38,543 nt of DNA from an uncultured Lachnospiraceae bacterium (GTDB lineage: Bacteria > Bacillota > Clostridia > Lachnospirales > Lachnospiraceae). Below are positions 15,880-24,836 of the stretch, in pieces. The first letter of the stretch is position 1. Each line of letters starts with the position of its first letter. Position numbers and translations under genes: made by a program. The stretch lies in NCBI GenBank assembly GCA_949740725.1, contig CATJIO010000123.1, positions 1 through 38,543 of the forward strand. Direction: 5' to 3'. The notes below the pieces were generated by a model. The model saw nothing but the letters and a program-made list of their open reading frames with translations. It was not told the DNA's origin and did not search any database.

Positions 15880-17832
15880 ATGCGTGTGAAAGTATCGAAT
15901 TATATCGCGGGGAAATTAGTTGAGGTAGGCATCCGGCACGTGTTTTCTGTAACCGGGGGCGGGGCAATGCATTTAAATGATAGTCTGGGGCATCAGGAAG
16001 GGCTGGAATGTATCTATAACCATCACGAACAGGCCTGCGCCATGGCGGCGGAGAGCTATGCCAGGATCCATAATCAGATCGCGGCAGTCTGTGTCACTAC
16101 CGGCCCTGGGGGGACTAATGCGATTACTGGGGTAGCAGGGGGGTGGCTGGATTCTATCCCCATGCTGATCTTATCTGGTCAGGTTCGTTATGATACCACA
16201 GCCAGGTGGTCTGGCGTGGGGATCCGCGCTATGGGTGACCAAGAATTTGATATTTGCCAGGCGGTAGCCTGTATGACGAAATATTGTGAAATGGTGATCG
16301 ACCCAAAGCGGATCCGTTTTTGCCTGGAAAAGGCGCTGTATCTTGCCCAGTCCGGCCGCCCTGGGCCTTGCTGGTTGGATATTCCCCTGAACATTCAAGG
16401 GGCTTTTGTGGAGACGGAGGAGCTGGATGGATTTGATCCGGAGGACTATGAGGCCGGAGGGACTGGCTGGAGAGGAGACGGGGCTAGAGTACCGGAGGAC
16501 GAGGCCGGGAAGGGAGAGAAGCGGCAGGTTCTTCCAGGGCAGATAAGCCGGGAGCAGATACGGTTTATTCTGGAGAAAATCCGGGCGGCGAAGCGGCCAG
16601 TGTTTTATACTGGAAATGGGATCCGGATTGCCGGAGCTCATGCTATTTTTATCGAGGCGGCAGAGCGTCTGGGGATTCCTGTGGTGACTGGCTGGAATAA
16701 TCAAGATGTGATTTGGGACGAGCATCCTCTCTACGCAGGCCGGCCGGGGAATATGGGAGATCGACCGGGAAATTTCGCAGTTCAAAACAGCGATTTGATT
16801 TTTTCTGTTGGAAGCAGGCTGAGTATCCGTCAGGTGGGATATAATTATAAAACATGGGCTAGAGAGGCGTATGTGATTGTGAATGATGTGGATCAGGAGG
16901 AATTAAAGAAGCCTTCGGTGCATGCTGATCTACGGATCCACGCTGATGCGAAGGAATTTCTCACGACACTGCTTTCCGTGTTGGAACAGGAGCAGCAGTC
17001 AGGGCGGCTTCCAGATCCTCTGTTTCATGGCGGGGAAGGGATTGGCCAAAGGACTTGGCTGGAAACCTGCCGGATGTGGCGGGAACGGTATCCAGTAATT
17101 CTCCCCAGGCATCTGGCAGAGGGGGATGGCCAAGGAGCGAATGTCTACGCGGTGGTGAAAGCCTTGAGCAGCCGTCTTTCCCAGGGACAGATCACGGTAG
17201 TGGGCAATGGTTCTGCCTGTGTGGCTGGGGGACATGCCTACATCATAAAGAAGGGCCAACGGTTTATCTCCAATTCGGCCATTGCCGCAATGGGTTACGA
17301 TCTCCCGGCGGCTATCGGCGCATATATGGCAGATCACAGTCAGGACATCGTCCTGCTCACTGGAGATGGGAGCATTCAGATGAATCTCCAGGAGTTGCAG
17401 ACCATCATCCACCATCAGATGGGAATTAAGATTTTTGTGATCAACAATGGAGGATACCACTCTATCCGCCAGAGCCAGAGGAACTTTTTCGGGGAGCCGC
17501 TGGTGGGCGTAGGAATTGACAGCGGTGTAAAGGGACCGGATTTAAGCTTTCCTTCTTTGGAAAAATTAGCGTATGCCTACGGTTACCCCTATTTCCGGGC
17601 TAACAGTAATTCTTTACTGGGGGAGGCGGTGGAGCAAAGCCTTCGTACTCAGGGGCCAGTGATCTGCGAGTTTTTTGTGACCACAGATCAGCCGTTTGAA
17701 CCTAAATCATCTGCTAAGAGGATGCTGGACGGGACCATCACTTCACCGCCCCTGGAAGATTTAGCACCGTTTCTTCCAGAGAAGGAGATGGCAGAAAATA
17801 TGATTATTCCCCGGATACAGGAAGGCAGCTAG
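15880..17832 (+). CDS. Thiamine-diphosphate-dependent enzyme, acetolactate synthase superfamily
   Basis: A 650-residue ThDP enzyme with the full three-domain order. The N-terminal PYR domain carries the catalytic Glu50 in NHHEQAC, the central domain has ITVV-like Rossmann strands, and the C-terminal PP domain has GDGS (495-498) and NN at 522-523, exactly the GDG-X24-NN thiamine-diphosphate motif. It is longer than typical acetolactate synthases (about 560) because of a charged, Gly-rich linker near 185-220. No small regulatory subunit follows. It heads a glycan operon and is followed 11 bases later by a sugar reductase/epimerase, so a role in sugar modification is more likely than in branched-chain amino acid synthesis. 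YerE, which adds a two-carbon branch to a keto-deoxy sugar, is a known precedent. The start has GGAGG upstream. Confidence 0.82.
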   Translation: MRVKVSNYIAGKLVEVGIRHVFSVTGGGAMHLNDSLGHQEGLECIYNHHEQACAMAAESYARIHNQIAAVCVTTGPGGTNAITGVAGGWLDSIPMLILSGQVRYDTTARWSGVGIRAMGDQEFDICQAVACMTKYCEMVIDPKRIRFCLEKALYLAQSGRPGPCWLDIPLNIQGAFVETEELDGFDPEDYEAGGTGWRGDGARVPEDEAGKGEKRQVLPGQISREQIRFILEKIRAAKRPVFYTGNGIRIAGAHAIFIEAAERLGIPVVTGWNNQDVIWDEHPLYAGRPGNMGDRPGNFAVQNSDLIFSVGSRLSIRQVGYNYKTWAREAYVIVNDVDQEELKKPSVHADLRIHADAKEFLTTLLSVLEQEQQSGRLPDPLFHGGEGIGQRTWLETCRMWRERYPVILPRHLAEGDGQGANVYAVVKALSSRLSQGQITVVGNGSACVAGGHAYIIKKGQRFISNSAIAAMGYDLPAAIGAYMADHSQDIVLLTGDGSIQMNLQELQTIIHHQMGIKIFVINNGGYHSIRQSQRNFFGEPLVGVGIDSGVKGPDLSFPSLEKLAYAYGYPYFRANSNSLLGEAVEQSLRTQGPVICEFFVTTDQPFEPKSSAKRMLDGTITSPPLEDLAPFLPEKEMAENMIIPRIQEGS

Positions 17833-17843
17833 GAGGGATAGAG

Positions 17844-18791
17844 ATGAGGATTGTAATAACCGGAGCCACCAGCTTTATCGGATCCGCCTTTACCAGGATG
17901 CTTTTGGGACTGGGGCATCAAGTGTACGCGGTGGTGCGCCCCGGTTCGCCGAACCGGGGCGCGCTGCATCTTACGGCGGAGGGATTCACCCTGTTGGAGC
18001 TGAATCTGGAGGACATAGATCAGCTTCCAGAAAGGATTGGGAGGGAGTGTGACGGCTTTGTTCACTTCGGATGGGATGGATCCGGTAGCGCGAACCGGAC
18101 GAAACAGGATCTGCAGCAGAGAAATATCGGATATGCCATGATGGCTCTGGAGTCGGCAAGGCGCCTGAAATGCCGCCGCTTTTTATTCAGTGGTTCTCAG
18201 GCAGAGTATGGCCGGTGTACGGAGCGAATGAAGGAGGAGCAAGCCCTTTATCCAATGTCGGAATATGGAAAAGCCAAGGCGGCCTGCTACCAGCAGGGAT
18301 ATACCAGCTGCCAAATGTGGCGGGAGCAGGGAATATGGGATCTGGAGTATCTCCATGTACGGATTTTCAGCATTTACGGGCCGGGTGACCATCCGTGGAC
18401 GCTGGTAAATACCTGCTTGGATGCCTTTTTGGCTGGCGGACATATTGATTTAGGCGAATGTACCCAGTATTGGAACTTCTTATATCTGGACGACTGCCTC
18501 CGGGGACTGGCTGCCCTTCTTTTCCATGAAGGAAGGCTGGCTGGAAATGGGATTTACAATATTGCCGCTGCTTCCTCACAAACCAGGCCGCTGAAGGAGT
18601 ATGTGGAAATTATGCACAGGCTGTGCGGAGGGCGAGGCAGCTATACCTATGGAAAAAGGGAAAATAATGCAGAGGGGGCGGTAAACTTGATTCCGGACAT
18701 AGCAAAGCTGCAGCGGGATACAGGATGGGCGCCGCAGATTTCCTTTGAAGAAGGGATACGCCGCACTATCAATGAAAAACAAGGGGAATGA
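17844..18791 (+). CDS. NAD(P)-dependent sugar epimerase/reductase (extended SDR)
   Basis: A 315-residue extended short-chain dehydrogenase. GATSFIG (7-13) is the dinucleotide-binding glycine motif, SGSQAEYG follows the fourth strand, and Tyr141-x3-Lys145 (YGKAK) is the catalytic pair. YGPGDHPW lies in the substrate-binding half. It resembles NDP-sugar epimerases, dehydratases and 4-ketoreductases; sequence alone does not separate these. It starts 11 bases after the ThDP enzyme gene with a GGAGGG ribosome binding site. It may reduce the keto sugar made or used by the ThDP enzyme, as YerF does for YerE, which is inference from gene order. Confidence 0.85.
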   Translation: MRIVITGATSFIGSAFTRMLLGLGHQVYAVVRPGSPNRGALHLTAEGFTLLELNLEDIDQLPERIGRECDGFVHFGWDGSGSANRTKQDLQQRNIGYAMMALESARRLKCRRFLFSGSQAEYGRCTERMKEEQALYPMSEYGKAKAACYQQGYTSCQMWREQGIWDLEYLHVRIFSIYGPGDHPWTLVNTCLDAFLAGGHIDLGECTQYWNFLYLDDCLRGLAALLFHEGRLAGNGIYNIAAASSQTRPLKEYVEIMHRLCGGRGSYTYGKRENNAEGAVNLIPDIAKLQRDTGWAPQISFEEGIRRTINEKQGE

Positions 18792-18814
18792 AAACCAAGA
18801 TAAATGGGAGTGAC

Positions 18815-20008
18815 ATGAGGATGAAAACAATCAGTGTTGTAGTGCCATGCTATAACGAAGCGGAAAATGTAGAAGCCATGGCAGATGCCGTCAGGGAGAC
18901 CTTTAAAAAGGATCTGCCGGAATACCAGTATGAGATTATTTTTATTGACAATGATTCTTCTGACGGAACCAGAGATATTATCCGGCGTCTGTGCAGCGAG
19001 GACAGAGGGATTAAGGGGATATTAAATGCGAAAAATTTTGGCCAGTTTAATTCGCCCTACTACGGGATGCTTCAAAGTAGAGGGGACTGCACCATTTTGC
19101 TTGCGGCTGACTTCCAGGATCCGGTGGACATGATTCCGCGGTTTGTGTTGGAATGGGAGTATGGGTATAAAATTGTAATCGGAATTAAAAATTCCAGCCA
19201 GGAAAATAAATTCATGTACTGGCTTCGGGGCTGTTACTATAAGATGATCAAAATGCTTTCTGATGTGGAGCAAATTGAACAATTCACTGGGTTTGGATTA
19301 TATGATGCAGAGTTTGTTCAGGTATTGCGGGAATTGGACGATCCGACCCCGTTTCTTAGGGGAATCGTGGCGGAGCTAGGATTCCGGCGGAAGGAGATTC
19401 CCTACCAGCAGCCTAGACGCCGGGCGGGGAAGACCAGCAATAATTTTTACCGGCTGTACGACGCGGCTATGCTGAGCATCACCTCCTACACTAAAGCAGG
19501 CTTACGTCTGGCCACGATTTTTGGAAGTATCTGTGCGGCGGCAAGTATGGTGGTGGCGTTGATTTACCTGGTAATGAAGCTGCGCTACTGGGATCGGTTC
19601 GTGGCAGGGATGGCCCCCATGCTGATTGGCATGTGCTTTTTAGGCTCTGTGCAGATCTTTTTCATCGGCATGGTAGGGGAATATATCTTGAGCATCAATC
19701 AGCGGATTATGCGGCGGCCGCTGGTGGTTGAGGAGGAGCGGATTAACTTTGACACCCGTTCAGGTGGAAGAAAGAAAAATCGCGGCTCCAGACCGGGTGG
19801 TCCAGACAGCCTAAATCCCAGTACAGGAAGACCGGATGGCCTGGATTCGCGAAGGAGAGGTACAGATGCTCCGTCGGGAGAAAAGGACGCTGAGGAAAAG
19901 GGAGCAAAGGGTCAACCAGGAGAGAATGGCGAGGATTTGGCGGAAAAGCCTCGCCACAGACGGCGGCGCAAACGGAAAAAGCCGGAGAACAGAGAGGATG
20001 AACAGTAA
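18815..20008 (+). CDS. GtrB/DPM1-like polyprenyl-phosphate glycosyltransferase
   Basis: A GT2 protein of about 397 residues. TISVVVPCYNEAENV, NDSSDGTRD and AADFQDP (the DXD-type site) match the DPM1/GtrB/YfdH group, which makes undecaprenyl-phosphate-hexose. Two C-terminal membrane helices (LRLATIFGSICAAASMVVAL and a second one ending GMVGEYIL) complete the family layout. A charged tail of about 90 residues, rich in Arg, Lys, Glu, Gly and Pro, follows and ends in an RRRRKRKK-type basic run; the family normally stops soon after the second helix. ATG 18815 has GGGAG just upstream and fits the family start; an in-frame ATG at 18788 overlaps the previous stop. No GtrA or GtrC partner is visible. 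Confidence 0.83.
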   Translation: MRMKTISVVVPCYNEAENVEAMADAVRETFKKDLPEYQYEIIFIDNDSSDGTRDIIRRLCSEDRGIKGILNAKNFGQFNSPYYGMLQSRGDCTILLAADFQDPVDMIPRFVLEWEYGYKIVIGIKNSSQENKFMYWLRGCYYKMIKMLSDVEQIEQFTGFGLYDAEFVQVLRELDDPTPFLRGIVAELGFRRKEIPYQQPRRRAGKTSNNFYRLYDAAMLSITSYTKAGLRLATIFGSICAAASMVVALIYLVMKLRYWDRFVAGMAPMLIGMCFLGSVQIFFIGMVGEYILSINQRIMRRPLVVEEERINFDTRSGGRKKNRGSRPGGPDSLNPSTGRPDGLDSRRRGTDAPSGEKDAEEKGAKGQPGENGEDLAEKPRHRRRRKRKKPENREDEQ

Positions 20009-20011
20009 TTT

Positions 20012-22267
20012 ATGAAGTATAAAATTGATGTGGTTCGGATTCGAGAAAATTCAATTACCTTAAATGGCTGGGTTCTGGGAAAGAAACCTGAGTCAAAGGC
20101 AGAGTTTTTCGTAGAAGATGAAAAGCATCAGCCCATTGACTTCCAGTATGTACCGACCAGACGCGATGATGTGAGCCAGATATATTTTAAACGAGTGGTA
20201 GACCGGGACTTTGGCTTTGATGTTCGCTTTCCCTATGAGCGGGGAAAGAATTATTACCTGGTGATCTGCTGCGAGGGCAGGAAAACCAGAATTAAGTATA
20301 ATGAAGAGCTGATTGAAAAACGCTCCAGTGTAGCCTACAAACGGATCCAAAAAATCAAGGATTTGATGAATATGGAGACAGTCCGGGTGGCGGCAGACTT
20401 TTGGAAGGAGAACGGGACCAGGGCGTTGATTTTGAAATCCAAGCATAAGCTTCAGGGATTGGATAATGATTATGATTATGGGGAATGGTATGAGCTAACC
20501 CGTCCGTCCCAGGAGGAGCTCGAACGGCAGCGGAGCGTCCTGTTTGAATATGAACCGAAGTTTTCTATTGTGGTGCCGGTTTATAAGACACCGGAGCGCT
20601 ATCTGAAGGAGCTTTTGGAGTCTATCCGCAGCCAGACCTATGAGAATTGGGAAGTTTGTATTGCAGATGGAAGCCCAAAGGGAGAGGGGACGGAGCGCAT
20701 CCTGCGTCGATTTGCGGAGCAGGATACCCGGTTTAAATACGTGATTTTAGGGAAAAATAAAGGGATTGCCGGGAATACCAACGCGGCGATGGACATGGCC
20801 AGAGGGGATTTCATTGTACTGGCAGACCATGATGACACGTTGACAGAGAATGCCCTTTATGAATGTGCTAAGGCAGTGAATCAGGATCCTCTTCTGGATG
20901 TGATTTATTCGGATGAGGACAAACTGGATATGGATGGACAGGCCTTGTTTGACCCTCATTTCAAGCCGGACTTTAACGAAGATTTGCTCGCCAGCGTAAA
21001 TTACATCTGCCACCTTTTCATGGTAAAACGGCAACTGGCGACAGCTGTGGGGGGATTTGATGCTGCCTTTGATGGGGCACAGGATTATGATTTTATTTTT
21101 CGATGTACGGAAAAGGCCAGGAAGATCGGCCACATCCCGAAGGTTTTGTATCACTGGCGCTGTCATATGAATTCTACTGCCAGTAATCCGGAGAGTAAAA
21201 TGTACGCCTTTGAGGCGGGTGCCAGGGCCATAAAGGCCCATTTTCAGCGGATGAAAATCCAGGTGGACTCTGTGGAAAAGGGTGTGGACTTTGGTATTTA
21301 TCACACACATTTCCACTTAGAAGAGGATCCGCTGGTATCGGTAATCATCCCGAATAAGGATCATGCGCTAGATCTGGATATTTGCCTCACTTCACTCTGT
21401 GACAAGGGAAGCTATGAAAATCTGGAGGTCATTGTCGTCGAGAATAACAGCACGGATCCGGAGACCTTCCGCTATTACGAAAAGCTGCAGAGTGAACGGA
21501 AATATGTGAAGGTGGTAACATGGGAGCAGGGATTTAATTTTTCTGCGATCAATAATTTTGGCGTAACCCATTCCAAGGGAGAATACCTGCTGTTTCTCAA
21601 CAATGATGTTCAGGTGATTGAGCCAGATCTCATCCAGGAGATGCTGGGCTATGCCATTCGTCCGGATGTGGGGGCAGTGGGGGCCAGACTGCTGTATCAG
21701 GATGATACCATCCAGCATGCAGGGGTAGTAATTGGATTTGGTGGCATAGCGGGACACACCTTTATCGGGCTTCACCAGGCAGAGAACAGCTATTTCCATC
21801 GGGCGATGTGCGCTCAGGACTATAGCGCAGTGACGGCTGCATGTATGATGAGCAAGCGAAGCTTGTTTGATCAGGTGGGCGGATTCCGGGAGGAACTGGC
21901 GGTGGCCTTTAATGACATTGATTATTGTCTAAAGCTGCGTCAGCTGGGCAAAAAGATTGTGTACAATCCATACGCTCTTCTGTATCATTATGAATCCAAA
22001 TCTAGGGGGCTGGAGGACACGCCGGAGAAGGTGGAGCGGTTTAACCGAGAGGTGGCTCGCTTTATCGGGTATTGGCCGGAAATTGTAATCGGAGGGGACC
22101 CCTATTATAATCCTAATTTGACCCTCCGGAAGTCGAATTTTGCTCTGCGGGATCTCTTAAAAGAAAAAGTCGGAGAGCCATATAACCTGGAAGTATATCT
22201 GCCCTACATGGAGCCATCAGTGAGGGAACGGGTTTCCAGGCAATATGAAGCGGTCAAGAAGGGTTGA
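20012..22267 (+). CDS. Tandem-domain family 2 glycosyltransferase
   Basis: A 751-residue protein with an N-terminal beta-rich region (1-100), then two complete GT2 domains. The first is at about 184-400, with FSIVVPVYKTPERYL and ADHDD (271-275). The second is at about 443-700, with VSVIIPNKDHALDL, NNSTDPET and FLNNDVQ. The N-terminal region begins like modules in Firmicutes cell-wall glycosyltransferases of the WsaE/RgpF kind. Two active sites suggest that it adds two sugars, or alternating linkages, to one acceptor. It has no membrane helices and starts 3 bases after the GtrB-like gene. Substrates are unknown. Confidence 0.87.
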   Translation: MKYKIDVVRIRENSITLNGWVLGKKPESKAEFFVEDEKHQPIDFQYVPTRRDDVSQIYFKRVVDRDFGFDVRFPYERGKNYYLVICCEGRKTRIKYNEELIEKRSSVAYKRIQKIKDLMNMETVRVAADFWKENGTRALILKSKHKLQGLDNDYDYGEWYELTRPSQEELERQRSVLFEYEPKFSIVVPVYKTPERYLKELLESIRSQTYENWEVCIADGSPKGEGTERILRRFAEQDTRFKYVILGKNKGIAGNTNAAMDMARGDFIVLADHDDTLTENALYECAKAVNQDPLLDVIYSDEDKLDMDGQALFDPHFKPDFNEDLLASVNYICHLFMVKRQLATAVGGFDAAFDGAQDYDFIFRCTEKARKIGHIPKVLYHWRCHMNSTASNPESKMYAFEAGARAIKAHFQRMKIQVDSVEKGVDFGIYHTHFHLEEDPLVSVIIPNKDHALDLDICLTSLCDKGSYENLEVIVVENNSTDPETFRYYEKLQSERKYVKVVTWEQGFNFSAINNFGVTHSKGEYLLFLNNDVQVIEPDLIQEMLGYAIRPDVGAVGARLLYQDDTIQHAGVVIGFGGIAGHTFIGLHQAENSYFHRAMCAQDYSAVTAACMMSKRSLFDQVGGFREELAVAFNDIDYCLKLRQLGKKIVYNPYALLYHYESKSRGLEDTPEKVERFNREVARFIGYWPEIVIGGDPYYNPNLTLRKSNFALRDLLKEKVGEPYNLEVYLPYMEPSVRERVSRQYEAVKKG

Positions 22268-22332
22268 TTGCATACTGCATATCGCAGGGAGAGCCGGGGC
22301 GTAAGTAACAGCAAGATAAGGAGGAGAGTCAT

Positions 22333-23334
22333 ATGGGGAAGAATGCCGCGGAAAAGAAGGTTACCATTATTATTCCTAATTATAATGGTCTGGCCTACAT
22401 GGAAGAGTGTTTTCAGGCGTTAGAATGTCAGACCTGCCAGGATTTTGAGGTGTTGGTGGTGGAGAACGGCTCTGAAGACGGTAGCAGGGAGTGGCTGAGA
22501 AAGAGAGAGATTCCAACCCTGTTTTTTCCGGAAAATTTGGGATTCTCCGGCGGAGTGAACGAGGGAATCAAAAAAAGTCGCACTCCCTATGTGATTTTAT
22601 TGAATAATGATACTCGGGTAGACAAAGACTATGTAAAGGAAATGCTTCGAGCGATTGAGCGCTCACCCAGAATATTTTCCGTCAGCAGTAAGATGGTCCA
22701 AATGTATCATCCAGAGCTGATGGATGATGCGGGGGACATGTACTGCCTTCTTGGATGGGCCTATCAGCGGGGAGTGGGGAGAAGCGCCAAAGGATATAAC
22801 CGTCCCTGCCGGATTTTTTCCGCCTGCGCCGGAGCAGCTATTTATCGGCGTCAGGTGTTTGAGCAAATCGGGTATTTTGATACCATGCATTTCGCTTATC
22901 TGGAGGATCTGGATATGGGATACCGGGCAAGGTTGGCGGGATATGATAATATCTACTGTCCAACCGCCCTAGTTTACCATGTAGGAAGCGGAACCAGCGG
23001 ATCAAAGTATAATTCCTTTAAGGTAAGGCTGGCTGCCAGGAATAATATTTATCTGAATTATAAAAATATGCCCCTTCCTCAGCTGATTTTGAATTTGCCG
23101 GGGATTCTTGTGGGAACAGGATTAAAATATGGATTTTTCCGTAAGTTGGGCTTTGGGAGAGATTATGTGCAGGGGCTTAAGGAGGGGCTTGCTACCATGG
23201 GGAAATGCTCACGGGTTTCCTTTGGGAGAGAAAACTGGAAATACTGCCTAGCTGTGGAGTGGGAGCTTTTGGCCGCCACACTTTTGTATGTTTATGAGTT
23301 TTCTAGGCGTCAGATCGGGAAATTAGGAAAATAG
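22333..23334 (+). CDS. Family 2 glycosyltransferase, rhamnosyltransferase-like
   Basis: A 333-residue GT2 enzyme. VTIIIPNYNGLAYM, VENGSEDGS, ENLGFSGGVNEG and LLNNDTRV (the DXD-type motif) are those of WbbL/RfbN-like rhamnosyltransferases, and LEDLDMGYRARLAGY holds the catalytic base region. The C-terminal 90 residues are basic and hydrophobic and probably sit on the membrane. AGGAGGAGAG precedes the ATG. It lies between the tandem glycosyltransferase and PGT 3. No rhamnose biosynthesis genes (rmlABCD) are in the window, so the donor sugar is unproven. Confidence 0.85.
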   Translation: MGKNAAEKKVTIIIPNYNGLAYMEECFQALECQTCQDFEVLVVENGSEDGSREWLRKREIPTLFFPENLGFSGGVNEGIKKSRTPYVILLNNDTRVDKDYVKEMLRAIERSPRIFSVSSKMVQMYHPELMDDAGDMYCLLGWAYQRGVGRSAKGYNRPCRIFSACAGAAIYRRQVFEQIGYFDTMHFAYLEDLDMGYRARLAGYDNIYCPTALVYHVGSGTSGSKYNSFKVRLAARNNIYLNYKNMPLPQLILNLPGILVGTGLKYGFFRKLGFGRDYVQGLKEGLATMGKCSRVSFGRENWKYCLAVEWELLAATLLYVYEFSRRQIGKLGK

Positions 23335-23341
23335 AGAAATT

Positions 23342-23373
23342 TTCTGGCCTATTTTAGAAAAATCATGTATAAT
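23342..23373 (+). promoter_or_regulatory. Possible promoter before PGT 3
   Basis: A perfect TATAAT at 23368-23373 lies 30 bases before the gene in a 68-base gap. The best -35 candidates near 23342-23350 are poor, so this is tentative; it could give PGT 3 and the LCP gene extra transcription. Confidence 0.35.
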
Positions 23374-23402
23374 GGGTGGATAAAAATCTAAGGTGATGTA
23401 CT

Positions 23403-24821
23403 ATGATAAAAAATAACCAGAAATCATTAAACCGAACCCATGTAGTACTGGATGCCCTGATTGTGGCATGCTCCTACGCTCTTGCCTGGTATCTGATTAT
23501 CGAAAGTGGGATTTTTCTGGAAGCCGGCACAGGAGTATTGGCTCCGCGTGTATATTTTATTCCGCTTTTTGTTATCATACCATTATATTTGTTTTTATAT
23601 GGGATATTCCAGCTTTACACACCCAAGCGGGTGATGCGCAGGCGGGTGGAATTTGCGAATATCTTTAAAGCAAATACTATCGGGCTCTTAATCTTTACCC
23701 TTGTGCTGTATTTGGGAGGAAAGAATCCATTCTTCTATAATTTTTCCCGCCGGATGGTGATCGCGTTTTTCCTGATCAACGTGACGTTAGGGACGCTGGA
23801 ACGGTATTTTATCCGCCAGGCGCTTCACTCTGTGCGATCCAAAGGATATAATCAGAAACATATTCTCTTGATTGGCTACAGCCGTGCGGCAGAAGGGTTT
23901 ATCGACAGGGTTTTGGCGAATCCGGAATGGGGATATCACATTCAGGGAATTTTAGATGACCACCACCCGCTGGGATTTCAGTACCATCATGTGCCAGTCT
24001 TAGGAGAGACCCAGGAGCTTTTGGGATTTCTGGAAAGAAATACTCTGGATGAAATTGCCGTAACTCTGGGGCTAAAGGAGTATGAGAAATTGGAGCGGAT
24101 CGTGGCAGCTTGTGAGAAAAGCGGGGTTCATACCAAGTTTATCCCGGATTATAATAACATGATTCCCACCAGGCCATATACAGAGGATCTTCAGGGGCTT
24201 CCGGTAATTAATATCCGCCATGTGCCCTTAAATGATCAGCTCAATGCCACCATGAAGCGGATGATGGATATCGCGGGGGCGCTGGTGGCGATTCTGGTAT
24301 TCTTTCCAGTGATGCTTTTGACGGCTATTTTGGTAAAAACTACCTCCAGAGGCCCGGTTATCTACAGCCAGGAGCGGGTAGGACTTCATAATCGGCCGTT
24401 CAAGATGTATAAGTTCCGCTCTATGGCGGTGCAGATGGCTTCCTTAGAAAAAAGCAAATGGACGACTCCTGGTGACCCAAGAGTGACCCCGGTGGGAAAG
24501 ATTATACGCAAGACCAGCATTGATGAGATGCCTCAGTTTTTTAATATTTTAAAGGGCGATATGAGTCTGGTGGGTCCTAGGCCGGAGCGTCCGTTTTTTG
24601 TGGAGCGGTTTAAGGAAGAGATTCCGCGCTATATGGTAAAGCACCAGGTGCGCCCGGGACTTACCGGATGGGCCCAGGTGAATGGCTATCGGGGAGACAC
24701 CTCCATTACAAAACGGATTGAACATGATTTATATTATATTGAAAACTGGAGCCTGGGATTTGATTTTAAGATCTTGTTTTTAACGATTTTTAAGGGCTTT
24801 ATTAATAAAAATGCTTATTAG
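23403..24821 (+). CDS. Undecaprenyl-phosphate sugar phosphotransferase, WcaJ-like (PGT 3)
   Basis: A 472-residue PGT. Four to five N-terminal membrane helices, a CoA_binding-like middle domain (HILLIGYSRAAEGF to about 240), a further membrane helix at about 285-310, and the catalytic domain with MYKFRSM, IDEMPQFFNILKGDMSLVGP, RPERP and RPGLTGWAQVNGYRGDT. This layout fits the WcaJ/TIGR03023 group that transfers glucose-1-phosphate to undecaprenyl phosphate. It is likely the priming enzyme of the second operon, as PGT 1 or PGT 2 is for the first. AAGGTGAT precedes the ATG. The LCP gene starts 15 bases after its stop, so priming and final attachment genes sit side by side. Confidence 0.9.
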   Translation: MIKNNQKSLNRTHVVLDALIVACSYALAWYLIIESGIFLEAGTGVLAPRVYFIPLFVIIPLYLFLYGIFQLYTPKRVMRRRVEFANIFKANTIGLLIFTLVLYLGGKNPFFYNFSRRMVIAFFLINVTLGTLERYFIRQALHSVRSKGYNQKHILLIGYSRAAEGFIDRVLANPEWGYHIQGILDDHHPLGFQYHHVPVLGETQELLGFLERNTLDEIAVTLGLKEYEKLERIVAACEKSGVHTKFIPDYNNMIPTRPYTEDLQGLPVINIRHVPLNDQLNATMKRMMDIAGALVAILVFFPVMLLTAILVKTTSRGPVIYSQERVGLHNRPFKMYKFRSMAVQMASLEKSKWTTPGDPRVTPVGKIIRKTSIDEMPQFFNILKGDMSLVGPRPERPFFVERFKEEIPRYMVKHQVRPGLTGWAQVNGYRGDTSITKRIEHDLYYIENWSLGFDFKILFLTIFKGFINKNAY

Positions 24822-24836
24822 TGACGAGGAAATGCC

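Noticed and set aside
16171-16785. A 204-codon minus-strand frame inside the ThDP enzyme gene
   Set aside because: It is a shadow frame; the plus-strand gene has complete family motifs throughout.
15880-17832. Annotation as ilvB for branched-chain amino acid synthesis
   Set aside because: No ilvN, ilvC or ilvD neighbours, an extra linker of about 35 residues, and a glycan operon context make that label unsafe.
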